Shown here: in pieces, positions 1-9,229 of the stretch
Layout: each line of letters opens with the position of its first letter
How positions within the stretch are numbered: position 1 is the stretch's first letter
Assembly (NCBI GenBank): GCA_018267965.1
Contig: JAFDXK010000001.1
Coordinates: 1,054,001-1,118,000, forward strand
DNA from: Bacteroidota bacterium
GTDB taxonomy: Bacteria > Bacteroidota > Bacteroidia > Chitinophagales > Chitinophagaceae
Reading direction: 5' to 3'
Length of the DNA: 64,000 bases
Program-made: the position numbers and the translations under genes
The notes under the pieces: generated by a model
Told to the model about the DNA's origin: nothing
Seen by the model: the letters and a program-made list of their open reading frames with translations, nothing else
The model's database searches: none

Positions 1-1079
1 GGGTTCAAACTTACTGTTATCTGTCCGGTATCTGAAGGACAACCATAAGTACTTACAGCAACACCCTTATAAACACCAGCGTCAGCAGGTTGAATATTAT
101 TTAAAATCACACCATTTTTACCCGGTAATAGTGCTGAACCTGCAACCCATGAACCATCAGGCAAACCAAACCAATAAGTACCACCGGATGTCAATGAAGA
201 TACACCAGTTACAGTATCAACATCACCTCTACATTTAGGGCCTTTATAAGACATTGTTACCGGGATAGGCGTGTTATCTACATTGATAACAACACTTCCT
301 GTGTATGTACAAGCTCCACGCGTTGCGGTAACTGTATATGTACCATTATGACCAGGTAATGTTAATGAAGCAATGGTAGGATTTGCGTTACCTGAAAACG
401 GATTTGATGTAATAGCAGTGGCAGTAGAACTCCATGAATACGTTGTATTAGGGTATACTGTTGAATGTAAATTCAAATCACGTGTTCTACATGCTGAATC
501 AGCAGTTACAACGAAAGGTTGATTACAAGAGTCTACGTTAAACTCAAATTTATATGTAGAACCACCTGTACCGCCTGTATACAAATTATCATGCAAAACT
601 TCAACTGACTGTATAAAACTCGGACCATATGGTATGGTAATAACAGCTGATGTAACTACAGAAACCGGTGCTGTGGAAACAACTTTACCACCAGCCAAAG
701 TAGGAACTGTAGAACCACAAGCACCCAACGCCACCATAGCAGGGGTAATTGGGAAAAAACTACCATTAATCATTACATAAATGGTGTCTTCTCTGTGTAG
801 ATCACCAACAGATATACGTAAGTGAGTTACTTTGTCTGTCGGAGTAAAGTCATAATGATAACCACCTGGAGGATTACCGGTGCCGGCACCTATAAAGTAT
901 GGGCCATAACCACAAACTGTAGCAGGTGCAGGGTTTGTTCTACCAGCCGGTGTAGACACAGTTACAGTAATGCCGTTTACGACTTGTACGCCAGATGTAG
1001 TCGTAACTTGTCCGTAAGCAGCAAACAAGTTGTTACTATAAAGACATACTAAAGCAGCTACTAATAAAATTTTTCGCAT
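1..1079 (-). CDS. Secreted PKD/Ig-like surface protein, 5' part (runs off window)
   Basis: The frame is open from ATG 1079 to the window edge, so 359 codons are visible and the C-terminus is missing. It begins with a classical signal peptide (charged MRK, hydrophobic core, cut near LFA-AYG). The mature part is rich in Thr, Ser, Gly and Val, with paired Cys and two repeat units resembling the PKD/Ig-like domains of large Bacteroidota surface proteins (phrases such as NGTYTVTATRGAC and ADAGVYKGVAVSTYGC). Such proteins are normally exported and end in a T9SS or gliding-motility C-terminal domain, which cannot be checked here. It diverges from pth across 187 bp of AT-rich DNA. An adhesin or matrix role is inference. 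Confidence 0.75.
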   Translation of the reverse strand, partial: MRKILLVAALVCLYSNNLFAAYGQVTTTSGVQVVNGITVTVSTPAGRTNPAPATVCGYGPYFIGAGTGNPPGGYHYDFTPTDKVTHLRISVGDLHREDTIYVMINGSFFPITPAMVALGACGSTVPTLAGGKVVSTAPVSVVTSAVITIPYGPSFIQSVEVLHDNLYTGGTGGSTYKFEFNVDSCNQPFVVTADSACRTRDLNLHSTVYPNTTYSWSSTATAITSNPFSGNANPTIASLTLPGHNGTYTVTATRGACTYTGSVVINVDNTPIPVTMSYKGPKCRGDVDTVTGVSSLTSGGTYWFGLPDGSWVAGSALLPGKNGVILNNIQPADAGVYKGVAVSTYGCPSDTGQITVSLN

Positions 1080-1266
1080 TTAACAGGTATTTTAAAAACG
1101 TTTAAAATGTTGATTTTGGATAATCCTATTCGAACATTTCTTCTAAGCACTAATATACAGACAAAAAGTTAAATTTTTTAGTTGGGTAAATTCTAATTTT
1201 TTTTAAGTTTTTGTATAGTAAAAATACTGATTTATCACTTGGTTAATACTGTTATCTTCGTGCTTT

Positions 1267-1827
1267 ATGAAATATTTAATAGTTGGTTTAGGTAATATAG
1301 GTCTGGAATATGATATGACACGCCATAATATCGGATTTGATGTGGCGGACGCCTTTGTAATAAAGCATTCCGGCAGTTTTTCGCTTGACAGACATGCATA
1401 TGTGGCCAATTGCAAATGGAAGGGGAAAACCTTTATTGTCATTAAACCTACCACCTATATGAACCTCAGCGGGAAAGCCGTGAAGTACTGGATGGATAAA
1501 GAGAAAATAGCACTTGAAAATATCCTTGTCATACTAGATGACTTAGCATTGCCTATCGAAAGCCTGCGCTTGCGCCCTTCAGGCAGTGCTGCAGGTCATA
1601 ACGGATTGAAAAACATAGAGTTAGTATTACAAACCGACCAATATGCAAGACTCAGATTCGGGATTGGCAATAATTTTCCGAAAGGCAGACAAGCAGATTT
1701 TGTACTCAGCAGATGGAATAGTGACGAATTACCTATAGTAAAAGATAAAATATTAAAATCTGTTGAGATAATCGAGAGTTTTGCCACACAAGGTATAGCT
1801 AAAACAATGAGTTTAAATAATAAATAA
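1267..1827 (+). CDS. pth: Peptidyl-tRNA hydrolase
   Basis: This cytosolic enzyme releases tRNA from prematurely dropped peptidyl-tRNA. The 186-residue length fits the family. The N-terminal signature GLGNIG (residues 7-12) and TRHNIGF carry the catalytic His20, Asn10 is present, and the TYMNLSG and AGHNGL motifs supply the other conserved substrate-binding Asn residues. The usual GLGNPG has Ile for Pro, a mild variation. A TATCTTCG sequence just before ATG 1267 is a near match to the Bacteroidota -7 element. The next gene lies on the opposite strand 10 bp away, so it is probably transcribed alone. Confidence 0.95.
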   Translation: MKYLIVGLGNIGLEYDMTRHNIGFDVADAFVIKHSGSFSLDRHAYVANCKWKGKTFIVIKPTTYMNLSGKAVKYWMDKEKIALENILVILDDLALPIESLRLRPSGSAAGHNGLKNIELVLQTDQYARLRFGIGNNFPKGRQADFVLSRWNSDELPIVKDKILKSVEIIESFATQGIAKTMSLNNK

Positions 1828-1837
1828 TATGTGTTAT

Positions 1838-2170
1838 TTATGGCAAGGGGCTCATAAAAAGTGTATCCCCTATTTGCGGTTCTACTACTCTTAAAGTTTG
1901 ATACCCTGTTTTAGTAAGTGTTATTTTCAGGCTGGGGCATTTACCCATACCACTCATACTATAAGTGGTCTCAAACCAACCGGCACTGTCTGTATAATGA
2001 TATTTCTGTTCGTATTGGTTGCCCTTAACTGCTGCCACACTTAAAACCTCTACCATAGGAATAGGCTTATGTGTTGACTTATCAAGTACATAATTGCGTG
2101 TATACTTGTCGCAATTAGCACAAGACATCAAAAATAATGAAGCAAACAAGACAAATAGTACACGTACCAT
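1838..2170 (-). CDS. Small lipoprotein with carboxypeptidase-regulatory-like fold
   Basis: A 110-residue lipoprotein. The signal peptide ends in a lipobox (LFLMSC), so Cys17 is the likely lipidated residue. The rest (VLDKSTHKPIPMVEV, then DSAGWFETTYS, then LTKTGYQTLRV) follows the pattern of the carboxypeptidase regulatory-like beta-sandwich found in many Bacteroidota surface proteins. No enzymatic motif is present. It is convergent with pth. Its function is unknown. Confidence 0.7.
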   Translation of the reverse strand: MVRVLFVLFASLFLMSCANCDKYTRNYVLDKSTHKPIPMVEVLSVAAVKGNQYEQKYHYTDSAGWFETTYSMSGMGKCPSLKITLTKTGYQTLRVVEPQIGDTLFMSPLP

Positions 2171-2264
2171 AGCATAAAGATAGGAGTTGGATAGCTAATC
2201 TCTAAATACAAAATCCTAAACGATTTGCAGTTTAGGATTTCGATTTAAGTATATAGTATCTACA

Positions 2265-3899
2265 TTAATCTGCCTGATGGAAAGGATACCTGTAATCTGT
2301 AACCGGTACAAATGTTTCTTTGATTGTCCTTGCGCTCAACCAACGATACAAGTTCAATGAAGAGCCTGCTTTATCATTAGTGCCTGATGCACGCGCACCA
2401 CCAAACGGCTGCTGACCAACAACTGCGCCAGTTGGCTTGTCATTTATATAGAAGTTACCTGCAGCGTTTACCAGCTTGCGTGTCATTACTTCTACAGCAT
2501 ATCTATCCTGAGAGAAAATAGCACCCGTTAATGCATAGCCACTGGTTTGGTCGACTGTTTCCAGTATGTTTTCCCATTGATCGGCCTCATAAACGTATAT
2601 AGTGAGAACAGGACCGAACAACTCTTCGCACATGGTAACATAATGAGATGTAGCAGCTTCGATAACTGTTGGCTCGATAAACCATCCTTTCGATTTATCG
2701 TAACCACCACCGCATAAAATAGTTGCAGCACCATTACTATTCTTTACATCATCTATATACTTAGCAAGGCTATTGAATGATTTTTCGTCTATCACAGCAT
2801 TGATGAAATTGGTAAAATCATCAACAGGCCCCATCTTCATGGTCTTTATCTCAGCTACTAATTTTTCTTTTATTTCAGCAGCCAGATTGCTTGGTAAATA
2901 TGCGCGGCTTGCAGCACTACATTTTTGACCTTGATATTCAAAAGCACCACGAGCTAAACCAGCAACTACCGCATCAACATTAGCACTTGGATGAACCATA
3001 ACGAAATCTTTACCACCTGTCTCCCCTACTATACGCGGATATGATTTGTATTTAGCAATGTTCTCACCAATACTCTTCCACATGCTTTGGAATACACCAG
3101 TAGAACCTGTGAAGTGTACGCCCGCAAAATCAGGGTGAGCGTAACATATTTCACCTACTAAAGGGCCGGGAGGATAAACCAAATTGATAACACCTGCAGG
3201 CAAGCCGGCTTCCATCAATATTTCCATGAATACCGAAGCACTGTATATCTGAGTATTAGCAGGTTTCCAAACTACTACGTTACCACACATTGCAGGTGCC
3301 GTAGGCAGGTTGCCACCAATGGCAGTAAAATTGAACGGCGTAACAGCCAGTACAAATCCTTCTAACGGACGATACTCCATCCTGTCATGATATGCAGGAG
3401 TAGATATTGGCTGTTCGTTATAAATTTTGCTCAGGAAGTGAACATTGAAACGTAAAAAGTCTATCAATTCACATGCGCTGTCTATCTCTGCCTGAAAAGC
3501 ATTTTTGCTCTGCCCCAGCATGGTAGCGGCATTCATTTTGAAGCGATATTTAGTCGCAAGCAATTCTGCAGCTTTCAGGAAAATGCCGGCACGATGCTCC
3601 CAAGGCATTTCGCTCCAGCTTTTACGAGCTGTCAACGCAGCATCAATGGCTTGTTTTACATGTTCTGCACCACCGGCATGAAAATGCCCTAATAAATGAG
3701 CTGTTTCGTGTGGCGGGCGTATTTCTTTTTTATCACCTGTGCGAACCTCTTGTCCGTTAATATACATAGGTATATCGCGGGTCTGCGATTTCAACTCCGC
3801 AATTGCTTTGCGCAATGCTTCGCGTTCAGCAGTTTTTGGTCCGTAACTTAATACAGTTTCGTTCTTTGGTTGTTCGTAATGAAAATACGCGTTATGCAT
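2265..3899 (-). CDS. pruA: L-glutamate gamma-semialdehyde (1-pyrroline-5-carboxylate) dehydrogenase
   Basis: An NAD-dependent aldehyde dehydrogenase that oxidises glutamate semialdehyde to glutamate in proline/arginine breakdown. Family hallmarks are the VGETGGKDFV general-base Glu region, the catalytic Cys in YQGQKCSAASR, the HFTGSTGVF cofactor loop and the EELFGPVLT C-terminal motif. From ATG 3899 the protein has 544 residues, the usual size. The frame is open back to TTG 3926, but that TTG lies inside a perfect TAnnTTTG promoter element (3924-3931), which rules it out as the start. No proline dehydrogenase gene is adjacent. Confidence 0.93.
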   Translation of the reverse strand: MHNAYFHYEQPKNETVLSYGPKTAEREALRKAIAELKSQTRDIPMYINGQEVRTGDKKEIRPPHETAHLLGHFHAGGAEHVKQAIDAALTARKSWSEMPWEHRAGIFLKAAELLATKYRFKMNAATMLGQSKNAFQAEIDSACELIDFLRFNVHFLSKIYNEQPISTPAYHDRMEYRPLEGFVLAVTPFNFTAIGGNLPTAPAMCGNVVVWKPANTQIYSASVFMEILMEAGLPAGVINLVYPPGPLVGEICYAHPDFAGVHFTGSTGVFQSMWKSIGENIAKYKSYPRIVGETGGKDFVMVHPSANVDAVVAGLARGAFEYQGQKCSAASRAYLPSNLAAEIKEKLVAEIKTMKMGPVDDFTNFINAVIDEKSFNSLAKYIDDVKNSNGAATILCGGGYDKSKGWFIEPTVIEAATSHYVTMCEELFGPVLTIYVYEADQWENILETVDQTSGYALTGAIFSQDRYAVEVMTRKLVNAAGNFYINDKPTGAVVGQQPFGGARASGTNDKAGSSLNLYRWLSARTIKETFVPVTDYRYPFHQAD

Positions 3900-3923
3900 A
3901 TATGATTTGCAATTTTGAGGCTG

Positions 3924-3931
3924 CAAAGGTA
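3924..3931 (-). promoter_or_regulatory. Bacteroidota -7 element of pruA
   Basis: Read on the minus strand this is TACCTTTG, a perfect TAnnTTTG match, 24 bp before the pruA ATG at 3899. No convincing TTTG-type -33 box is visible upstream. Confidence 0.6.
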
Positions 3932-4060
3932 CGATTAATAAGAGAATGATAAAATTTCGCTTATATAAGAAAGGGTTGACATGAAAATATTACAATCGCT
4001 TTTATTCAATATCTCCCTGCAAATTGATAATTTTAATATCTCTAAAAAAACAATAACACC

Positions 4061-4621
4061 ATGCCAAACACTACCAACCAGCCTGTAGTCAATTCAGGTG
4101 ACAGCCGTATCATTACTACTTCTCAAAAATTCATTGACCTTGTAGTCCATTTTGAATGTAGCGGAGATGTAAAGAAATATCTAAAAGCTTACCTCGACAG
4201 TGCTAACGTACCTACAATAGGTATAGGTACAACATTTTACCCCGATGGCAGCAAAGTAAAGTTAGGTGACAAATGCACTATTACACAAGCATACGAGTAT
4301 TTTAATCACGAAGTATTGCGCACTGTTCAAAAAGTAGAAAGCCTGACACGAAATGATATTACTCAAGGCATGTTTGATGCCCTTGTTGATTTTGCTTATA
4401 ACCTGGGTACGGGCGCATTGCAATCATCTACATTACTAAAGAAAGTAAACGCCAACCCCACAGACTACGCAGGTATCACAGCTGAGTTTGTAAAATGGAG
4501 TAAAGCAAGAAATCCTAAAACAGGGCAACTGGAAACATTAAAAGGATTGCTGCGTCGAAGACAATGCGAAGCTTACCTATATCAATATGGCAAGAATGCC
4601 CAAGGCTTTACAGTGAGTTAA
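4061..4621 (+). CDS. Phage-type lysozyme (glycoside hydrolase family 24)
   Basis: This enzyme would cleave the MurNAc-GlcNAc bond of peptidoglycan. The GH24 catalytic triad is visible: Glu32 in VHFECSG, Asp46 in KAYLDSA and Thr52 in PTIGIGTT, followed by family motifs AYNLGTGALQSSTLLKKVN and GLLRRRQCEAYLY. Length (186) matches endolysins such as P22 lysozyme. There is no signal peptide, so on its own it would stay in the cytosol. No holin, spanin or phage gene is adjacent, which suggests a domesticated or orphan endolysin. It is convergent with the downstream porin, ending 1 bp before that gene's stop. Confidence 0.88.
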   Translation: MPNTTNQPVVNSGDSRIITTSQKFIDLVVHFECSGDVKKYLKAYLDSANVPTIGIGTTFYPDGSKVKLGDKCTITQAYEYFNHEVLRTVQKVESLTRNDITQGMFDALVDFAYNLGTGALQSSTLLKKVNANPTDYAGITAEFVKWSKARNPKTGQLETLKGLLRRRQCEAYLYQYGKNAQGFTVS

Positions 4622-4622
4622 T

Positions 4623-5999
4623 TTAGAATACAAAATTGAGTGAAGCAGCAATCTGCGTCATGTTCACTTTGTTGATGATGTACTTATCAGGTACAACGGC
4701 ATCTGTAGCCTTTTGTTTGTACATGTAGATCAGTTCTGCCTCAAGGCCTTTTAGTTTTTTATTGAAGCTATACTTCACCTGTGCGCAGTATTGAATAAAA
4801 GATGGCATTCCATATTTACTGAGTCTTGCATCTGTTACATCAGGCATATTATAATACCCGAGGCCTGCATCTGCTTTTATTCTGGCTTTTTTGAAGGTGT
4901 AACTTGCTCTTGTTGTAAATGCGTGCACATCACCTGCACCTTCTATCTGCTCACGCATCAGAAAAGTGAACATAGGCTCTCTGCCCCACTCGCGTGGCAT
5001 CTGGTAACGTCCGTCAGCCGTAATACGGGTATAATTGATAGAAATGTCCAACGCAGGTGTCTGATAAGCTACTCGCCCACCCAATACCCACGATTGATTA
5101 GCAGGTGAGAAATAGGTCTTCTTTCTATCTGTATTGCCACCGCTGGCCAACGGGTCTTGTCGAATAATTTGTATTGCAGCTAAGAAATGTTTGTTACCTC
5201 TTTTTAGAAATGTTTGATCGACCTGAAATAACCCGGTATTAAAAACCTGGTCAACATACTGATTCCACAGTTGCAGCTTCAGATTTTTAAGCAGAGAGTA
5301 TTTTATCCCTATAAATCCCAGCCCGTCACTGTTAGTATTACTATTGTAAGCAGACGTACTCCCATCTTGATTGACTCCTTTGGGGAAAACACCAATGGAT
5401 TCACCTATATGAAACCAACGAGTGGTGGCATTAGCAGATATGCCATAAATGTACGCAGCTTCAATTTGTAGTTTTTTACTGCAATATATACTTCCGTATA
5501 AACCATCAACTGCACTTCCGCGCATAAATAAATCCTGGGGGTTTATAAATGGGGTTACAATATATTGTTTACCCCAAACCACTTGACTATTCTTAAGCCT
5601 ATATTTAAGATAAAGCATGTCCAGACGAAACATCCTGTTTGTATTATAGGGATCTTCTATATCCATCAGCAACAATTCATATCTATTGCGTACTCCGGTT
5701 GCAGAATCAGGTTTACCTAAATCAGAAGAAGAAAGATTATAAGTAAAACTTCCACCCAAACCTACACTGAAATGATGAAAGGCTGCAGTTTCAAATTTTA
5801 TCACCCCTCCTGCTGCGGTAGCATAATAATCGCTTAAAGGGCCGTCATTAATTGTTGTAATGTAGACTGACCTGAACCTGCCATGTAAAGTGCCTTTTGC
5901 AAATGCCGCCTGCAACGATGCTGCTTTGACAATAGTATCTTGTTGTGCATGCACAGGTATTGCAAACAAAACAAACAATATGATTATTGTTATCCTCAT
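4623..5999 (-). CDS. Outer-membrane porin-like beta-barrel
   Basis: A 458-residue exported protein: signal peptide cut after VHAQ, then many alternating amphipathic strands (for example LQLWNQYVDQVF and RASYTFKKARIKADAGLGYY) and a C-terminal Phe, the usual end of outer-membrane barrels. Size and texture resemble OprD-type porins, but I cannot assign a substrate. Its ATG shares one base with the stop of the upstream diheme cytochrome gene (TAATG), so the two are almost certainly translated together. The pairing suggests the porin admits a substrate or partner for periplasmic electron transfer. That functional link is inference. Confidence 0.7.
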   Translation of the reverse strand: MRITIIILFVLFAIPVHAQQDTIVKAASLQAAFAKGTLHGRFRSVYITTINDGPLSDYYATAAGGVIKFETAAFHHFSVGLGGSFTYNLSSSDLGKPDSATGVRNRYELLLMDIEDPYNTNRMFRLDMLYLKYRLKNSQVVWGKQYIVTPFINPQDLFMRGSAVDGLYGSIYCSKKLQIEAAYIYGISANATTRWFHIGESIGVFPKGVNQDGSTSAYNSNTNSDGLGFIGIKYSLLKNLKLQLWNQYVDQVFNTGLFQVDQTFLKRGNKHFLAAIQIIRQDPLASGGNTDRKKTYFSPANQSWVLGGRVAYQTPALDISINYTRITADGRYQMPREWGREPMFTFLMREQIEGAGDVHAFTTRASYTFKKARIKADAGLGYYNMPDVTDARLSKYGMPSFIQYCAQVKYSFNKKLKGLEAELIYMYKQKATDAVVPDKYIINKVNMTQIAASLNFVF

Positions 6000-6991
6000 T
6001 AATTATTCTTAAAACTTTTCAGATACGCTACAATAGGTGGATAAGGGCCATATTTGTGCTGTGATTCACTAAAACTATCGATATAAGGGCCATACGGATA
6101 GTCAACAGGTTTCTCAATTATTTTTGGCCAGTCTTTACTTAAATTTAAATCAGGGCGTTGCTGTGAATTGATATAAGCGGCAACATTCCATGCCTCTTCA
6201 TCAGTCAATTGCGGTTTCGTAAAATCCGTACCAAATGGCATATTATATTTTACATACCCTGCCAAACGGCTCAGCCGGTATAAGCCTGCACCAATATTAT
6301 AAGAGCGTTGTCCCCAAAGCGGAGGGTAAGTATATGCAATACCATCTGCTGCCAACATGCCCTGCCCATCTTGCTGATGACAGCTTTGACATTTGTTGAT
6401 ATACACAACTTTGCCCTTTTCCGGGGCGGCTGCGTAATTCATAAATGCAACTTCATAAATACCTGAACCTTTAGGTTTTGTTCCTTTTTCTACGTCGTGA
6501 CCTAACCATTCTATATAAGATTTTATAGCCTGCATTTCTTTACTGCCATTATCTAATGCTTTGCCATTTAAACTGCGTTCAAAACAATCGTTAACACGCT
6601 TATATATATTATCTACTGTTCCGTTTCTTGCTCTGTATTTTGGATAGGTAGCATATACTGCCGAATAGTTATTGCCCCAAATCTTAGTACCTGCCTCCTG
6701 GTGGCAATTCTGGCAATTCATACCATTGGTATGGTTGGCAATAACAGAACCTTTCGACCCAAAATATTTTGCAGTGTTCACTATCAGGTCTCGGCCATAG
6801 CGTATGAGTTTACCGCTATCGTTATCCGGTAATGTATTAATATCAGGTGGCACCCAGTAATGTTCGTTAGCTGTACTGTCTGCAAACACCATCTGATAGC
6901 CTTTGGGTTCGTGCGTAAAACTCCACCACACAAAAAATGCTGCTGTAATAAATGTAACTCCGATAATAGCAGCAATAGTAGAATTTCTCAT
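5999..6991 (-). CDS. TsdA-like diheme cytochrome c
   Basis: Two CxxCH heme sites are visible: NCQNCH in the N-terminal half and KCQSCH in the C-terminal half. The context LIRYGRDLIVNTAKYFG and DCFERSLNGKAL matches the thiosulfate dehydrogenase/tetrathionate reductase (TsdA) family. The Cys of NDCFER, 39 residues after the first heme His, could be the unusual Cys heme ligand of that family. The Met in KYNMPFG, 46 residues after the second heme His, could be the distal ligand of heme 2. One N-terminal membrane anchor (residues about 5-22) tethers it in the periplasm. The ATG at 6991 is preferred over 7012 because it opens directly into the anchor. It overlaps the porin gene downstream. The actual substrate is unproven. 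Confidence 0.78.
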   Translation of the reverse strand: MRNSTIAAIIGVTFITAAFFVWWSFTHEPKGYQMVFADSTANEHYWVPPDINTLPDNDSGKLIRYGRDLIVNTAKYFGSKGSVIANHTNGMNCQNCHQEAGTKIWGNNYSAVYATYPKYRARNGTVDNIYKRVNDCFERSLNGKALDNGSKEMQAIKSYIEWLGHDVEKGTKPKGSGIYEVAFMNYAAAPEKGKVVYINKCQSCHQQDGQGMLAADGIAYTYPPLWGQRSYNIGAGLYRLSRLAGYVKYNMPFGTDFTKPQLTDEEAWNVAAYINSQQRPDLNLSKDWPKIIEKPVDYPYGPYIDSFSESQHKYGPYPPIVAYLKSFKNN

Positions 6992-7060
6992 GCCTTGGTG
7001 TGAATAGCACAAAATACAATATCATTTGGAATTTGAAATTTGTGATTTTACCTTTCGCCT

Positions 7061-8779
7061 ATGTTACATTCCCTCTTTCGCCGCAAATCACTTGAGCAGA
7101 TAGAAAAAGACGTAGCCAGTGGCATGACCGATGCACATAACACGGGATTGCATAAAGTATTGGGTGTTCGCGATCTTACTTTTATGGGTATTGCTGCGGT
7201 GGTGGGTGCGGGTATATTCAGCACCATTGGTAAGGCCAGTTTTGATGGTGGCCCGGGTATTATATTCCTGTTTCTCTTTGTATCAGTTGCTTGTGGATTT
7301 GCTGCTGTTTGTTATGCAGAGTTTGCCAGTATGGTGCCGGTATCGGGCAGTGCATATACTTATAGTTATGTAGCCTTCGGCGAGATTATTGCATGGATAA
7401 TAGGCTGGGATTTATTGATGGAATACGCCATTGGTAATATAGCAGTAGCCATATCGTGGAGCGATTACTTCACTACCCTGCTGGATGGTATGGGTATACA
7501 CATACCCGACTACCTGACGATGGATTACTGGACAGCAAAAGATCAGCTGACAGATGCCGCAAAAGCCGCATGGAATAAAGCACCATCTTTCGGTAATTTC
7601 AAATTCATTTGTGACATACCTGCGTTTCTAATTACAATAGTGATAACATGGATAATATATGTAGGTATTAAAGAAAGTAAACGAAGCACTAATGCTATGG
7701 TGGTATTGAAACTTGCCATCATTGCCTTAGTGATAATAGCAGGAGCCTTTTATGTACATCCTGCCAACTGGACACCTTTTACGCCCAATGGAGCAAGTGG
7801 CATATTAAAAGGAACAGCAGCGGTATTCTTTGCTTATATAGGCTTTGATGCCATCAGCACAACTGCCGAAGAGTGCCGTAACCCACAACGCGATTTACCA
7901 AAGGGAATGTTTAACTCGCTCATTATATGCACTGTAGTGTATGTAGTTATCGCATTAGTATTAACGGGGATGGTAAGCTACAAAGAACTGAATGTAGGCG
8001 ACCCATTGGCTTATGTATTCAAAGCAAATCATTTGGATTGGCTGGCAGGCGTAGTAGCAGTGAGTGCGGTGATAGCTACTGCGAGTGTGTTGCTGGTATT
8101 TCAATTGGGGCAACCGCGTATATGGATGAGCATGAGCCGCGATGGTTTGCTACCACCAATATTTTCTAAGATACATCCTAAATATAAAACGCCTTCTTTC
8201 TCAACAATTCTTACAGGTGTAGTTGTGGGTATTCCTGCATTATTCCTCAATCTGCAAGTAGTAGTTGACCTAACCAGCGTAGGCACTCTGTTCGCGTTTG
8301 TATTAGTATGTGGTGGCATCTTACGCCTGCAACAACAGCGTAAAAAAGCTGTGCATAAATCTGGCATAGATATAATAAAAGAAGACGGCGAGAAAGCCAT
8401 AGTGCCTGTAAGCAAATTCAAAACACCGTATATCAACGGCAAATGGATAGTGCCTGCATTGTTTATTATCACGGTAATACTGCTAATACAATACTACCCC
8501 GGCGGGTTAGGTTCTTTCTTTGACACCGGCGGTGACCATAGCTGGGATGCAATTCGCACGAAGGTACCCTACATCATATTCGGATGTGTGTTCTTTGCGG
8601 TAGCATTGTTATCATTCGTAAACAGCTACAGCCTTATACCTGTGCTGGGATTCTTGTGCTGCACTTATTTATTGTGCGAAAGCGGTACAACTAATTGGGA
8701 ACGTTTTCTTGGTTGGTTAGTAGTGGGTATGGTAATATACTTCCTGTACGGAAGAAAGAAAAGCAAACTCGCTAAATAA
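7061..8779 (+). CDS. APC-superfamily amino acid permease (cationic amino acid transporter-like)
   Basis: A 572-residue inner-membrane protein with about twelve to fourteen hydrophobic segments. The motif GIAAVVGAGIFSTIG in the first membrane helix and FFAYIGFDAISTTAEE in the sixth are characteristic of the cationic amino acid transporter branch of the APC superfamily. N- and C-terminal Lys/Arg-rich tails would be cytosolic. A TACCTTTC element ends 4 bp before ATG 7061, one mismatch from the -7 consensus. The substrate (probably an amino acid) cannot be fixed from sequence. The WapI-like gene follows after 6 bp and may be co-transcribed. Confidence 0.9.
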   Translation: MLHSLFRRKSLEQIEKDVASGMTDAHNTGLHKVLGVRDLTFMGIAAVVGAGIFSTIGKASFDGGPGIIFLFLFVSVACGFAAVCYAEFASMVPVSGSAYTYSYVAFGEIIAWIIGWDLLMEYAIGNIAVAISWSDYFTTLLDGMGIHIPDYLTMDYWTAKDQLTDAAKAAWNKAPSFGNFKFICDIPAFLITIVITWIIYVGIKESKRSTNAMVVLKLAIIALVIIAGAFYVHPANWTPFTPNGASGILKGTAAVFFAYIGFDAISTTAEECRNPQRDLPKGMFNSLIICTVVYVVIALVLTGMVSYKELNVGDPLAYVFKANHLDWLAGVVAVSAVIATASVLLVFQLGQPRIWMSMSRDGLLPPIFSKIHPKYKTPSFSTILTGVVVGIPALFLNLQVVVDLTSVGTLFAFVLVCGGILRLQQQRKKAVHKSGIDIIKEDGEKAIVPVSKFKTPYINGKWIVPALFIITVILLIQYYPGGLGSFFDTGGDHSWDAIRTKVPYIIFGCVFFAVALLSFVNSYSLIPVLGFLCCTYLLCESGTTNWERFLGWLVVGMVIYFLYGRKKSKLAK

Positions 8780-8785
8780 AAGACA

Positions 8786-9229
8786 ATGGAAGGCTTTTCT
8801 ATAATTGGCGATCATGGTAACTATATAAAACTTTCATTTAAAAATGTATGGGGATTTCCTAACCAAACCAGCTGGCTTGGAGGGTATGACCTAAACGTAA
8901 TTCTTCAAGTAAAATCGTATAATTTCAGTGGTAATGGAGATTATTATACAAGCACAGGAGAGATATATCAATTCTATAAACAACTTGAAACATGTAATGA
9001 ATCTCTATCAGGTATTGCTGAATATGAATCGCAAGAGTCACCAATAAAATTTACTATTCAATATACTGATTTTGGACATGTGACAATTTCTGGTATTTGC
9101 GAAGATATTTATAACAATAACAAGTTGAAATTCAAATTTGAGTCCGACCAATCATTCATTCAACAAACACTTATTGAATTAAAAGCCATTGTTGATAGAT
9201 ATGGTGATATGAAAGGAATCAAAAAATAA
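8786..9229 (+). CDS. WapI-like immunity family protein
   Basis: A 147-residue soluble protein without signal peptide or membrane segment. The order of features (IIGDHGNYIKLSF near the N-terminus, a central strand pattern with SYNFSGNGDYY, then a short GHVTISGIC strand and KFKFESDQSFIQQTLIELKAIV at the end) is what I associate with the WapI-type immunity family, which protects against polymorphic contact toxins. No toxin gene is nearby. It starts 6 bp after the permease stop and converges with the next gene with no gap. The family call is from pattern memory only. Confidence 0.5.
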   Translation: MEGFSIIGDHGNYIKLSFKNVWGFPNQTSWLGGYDLNVILQVKSYNFSGNGDYYTSTGEIYQFYKQLETCNESLSGIAEYESQESPIKFTIQYTDFGHVTISGICEDIYNNNKLKFKFESDQSFIQQTLIELKAIVDRYGDMKGIKK

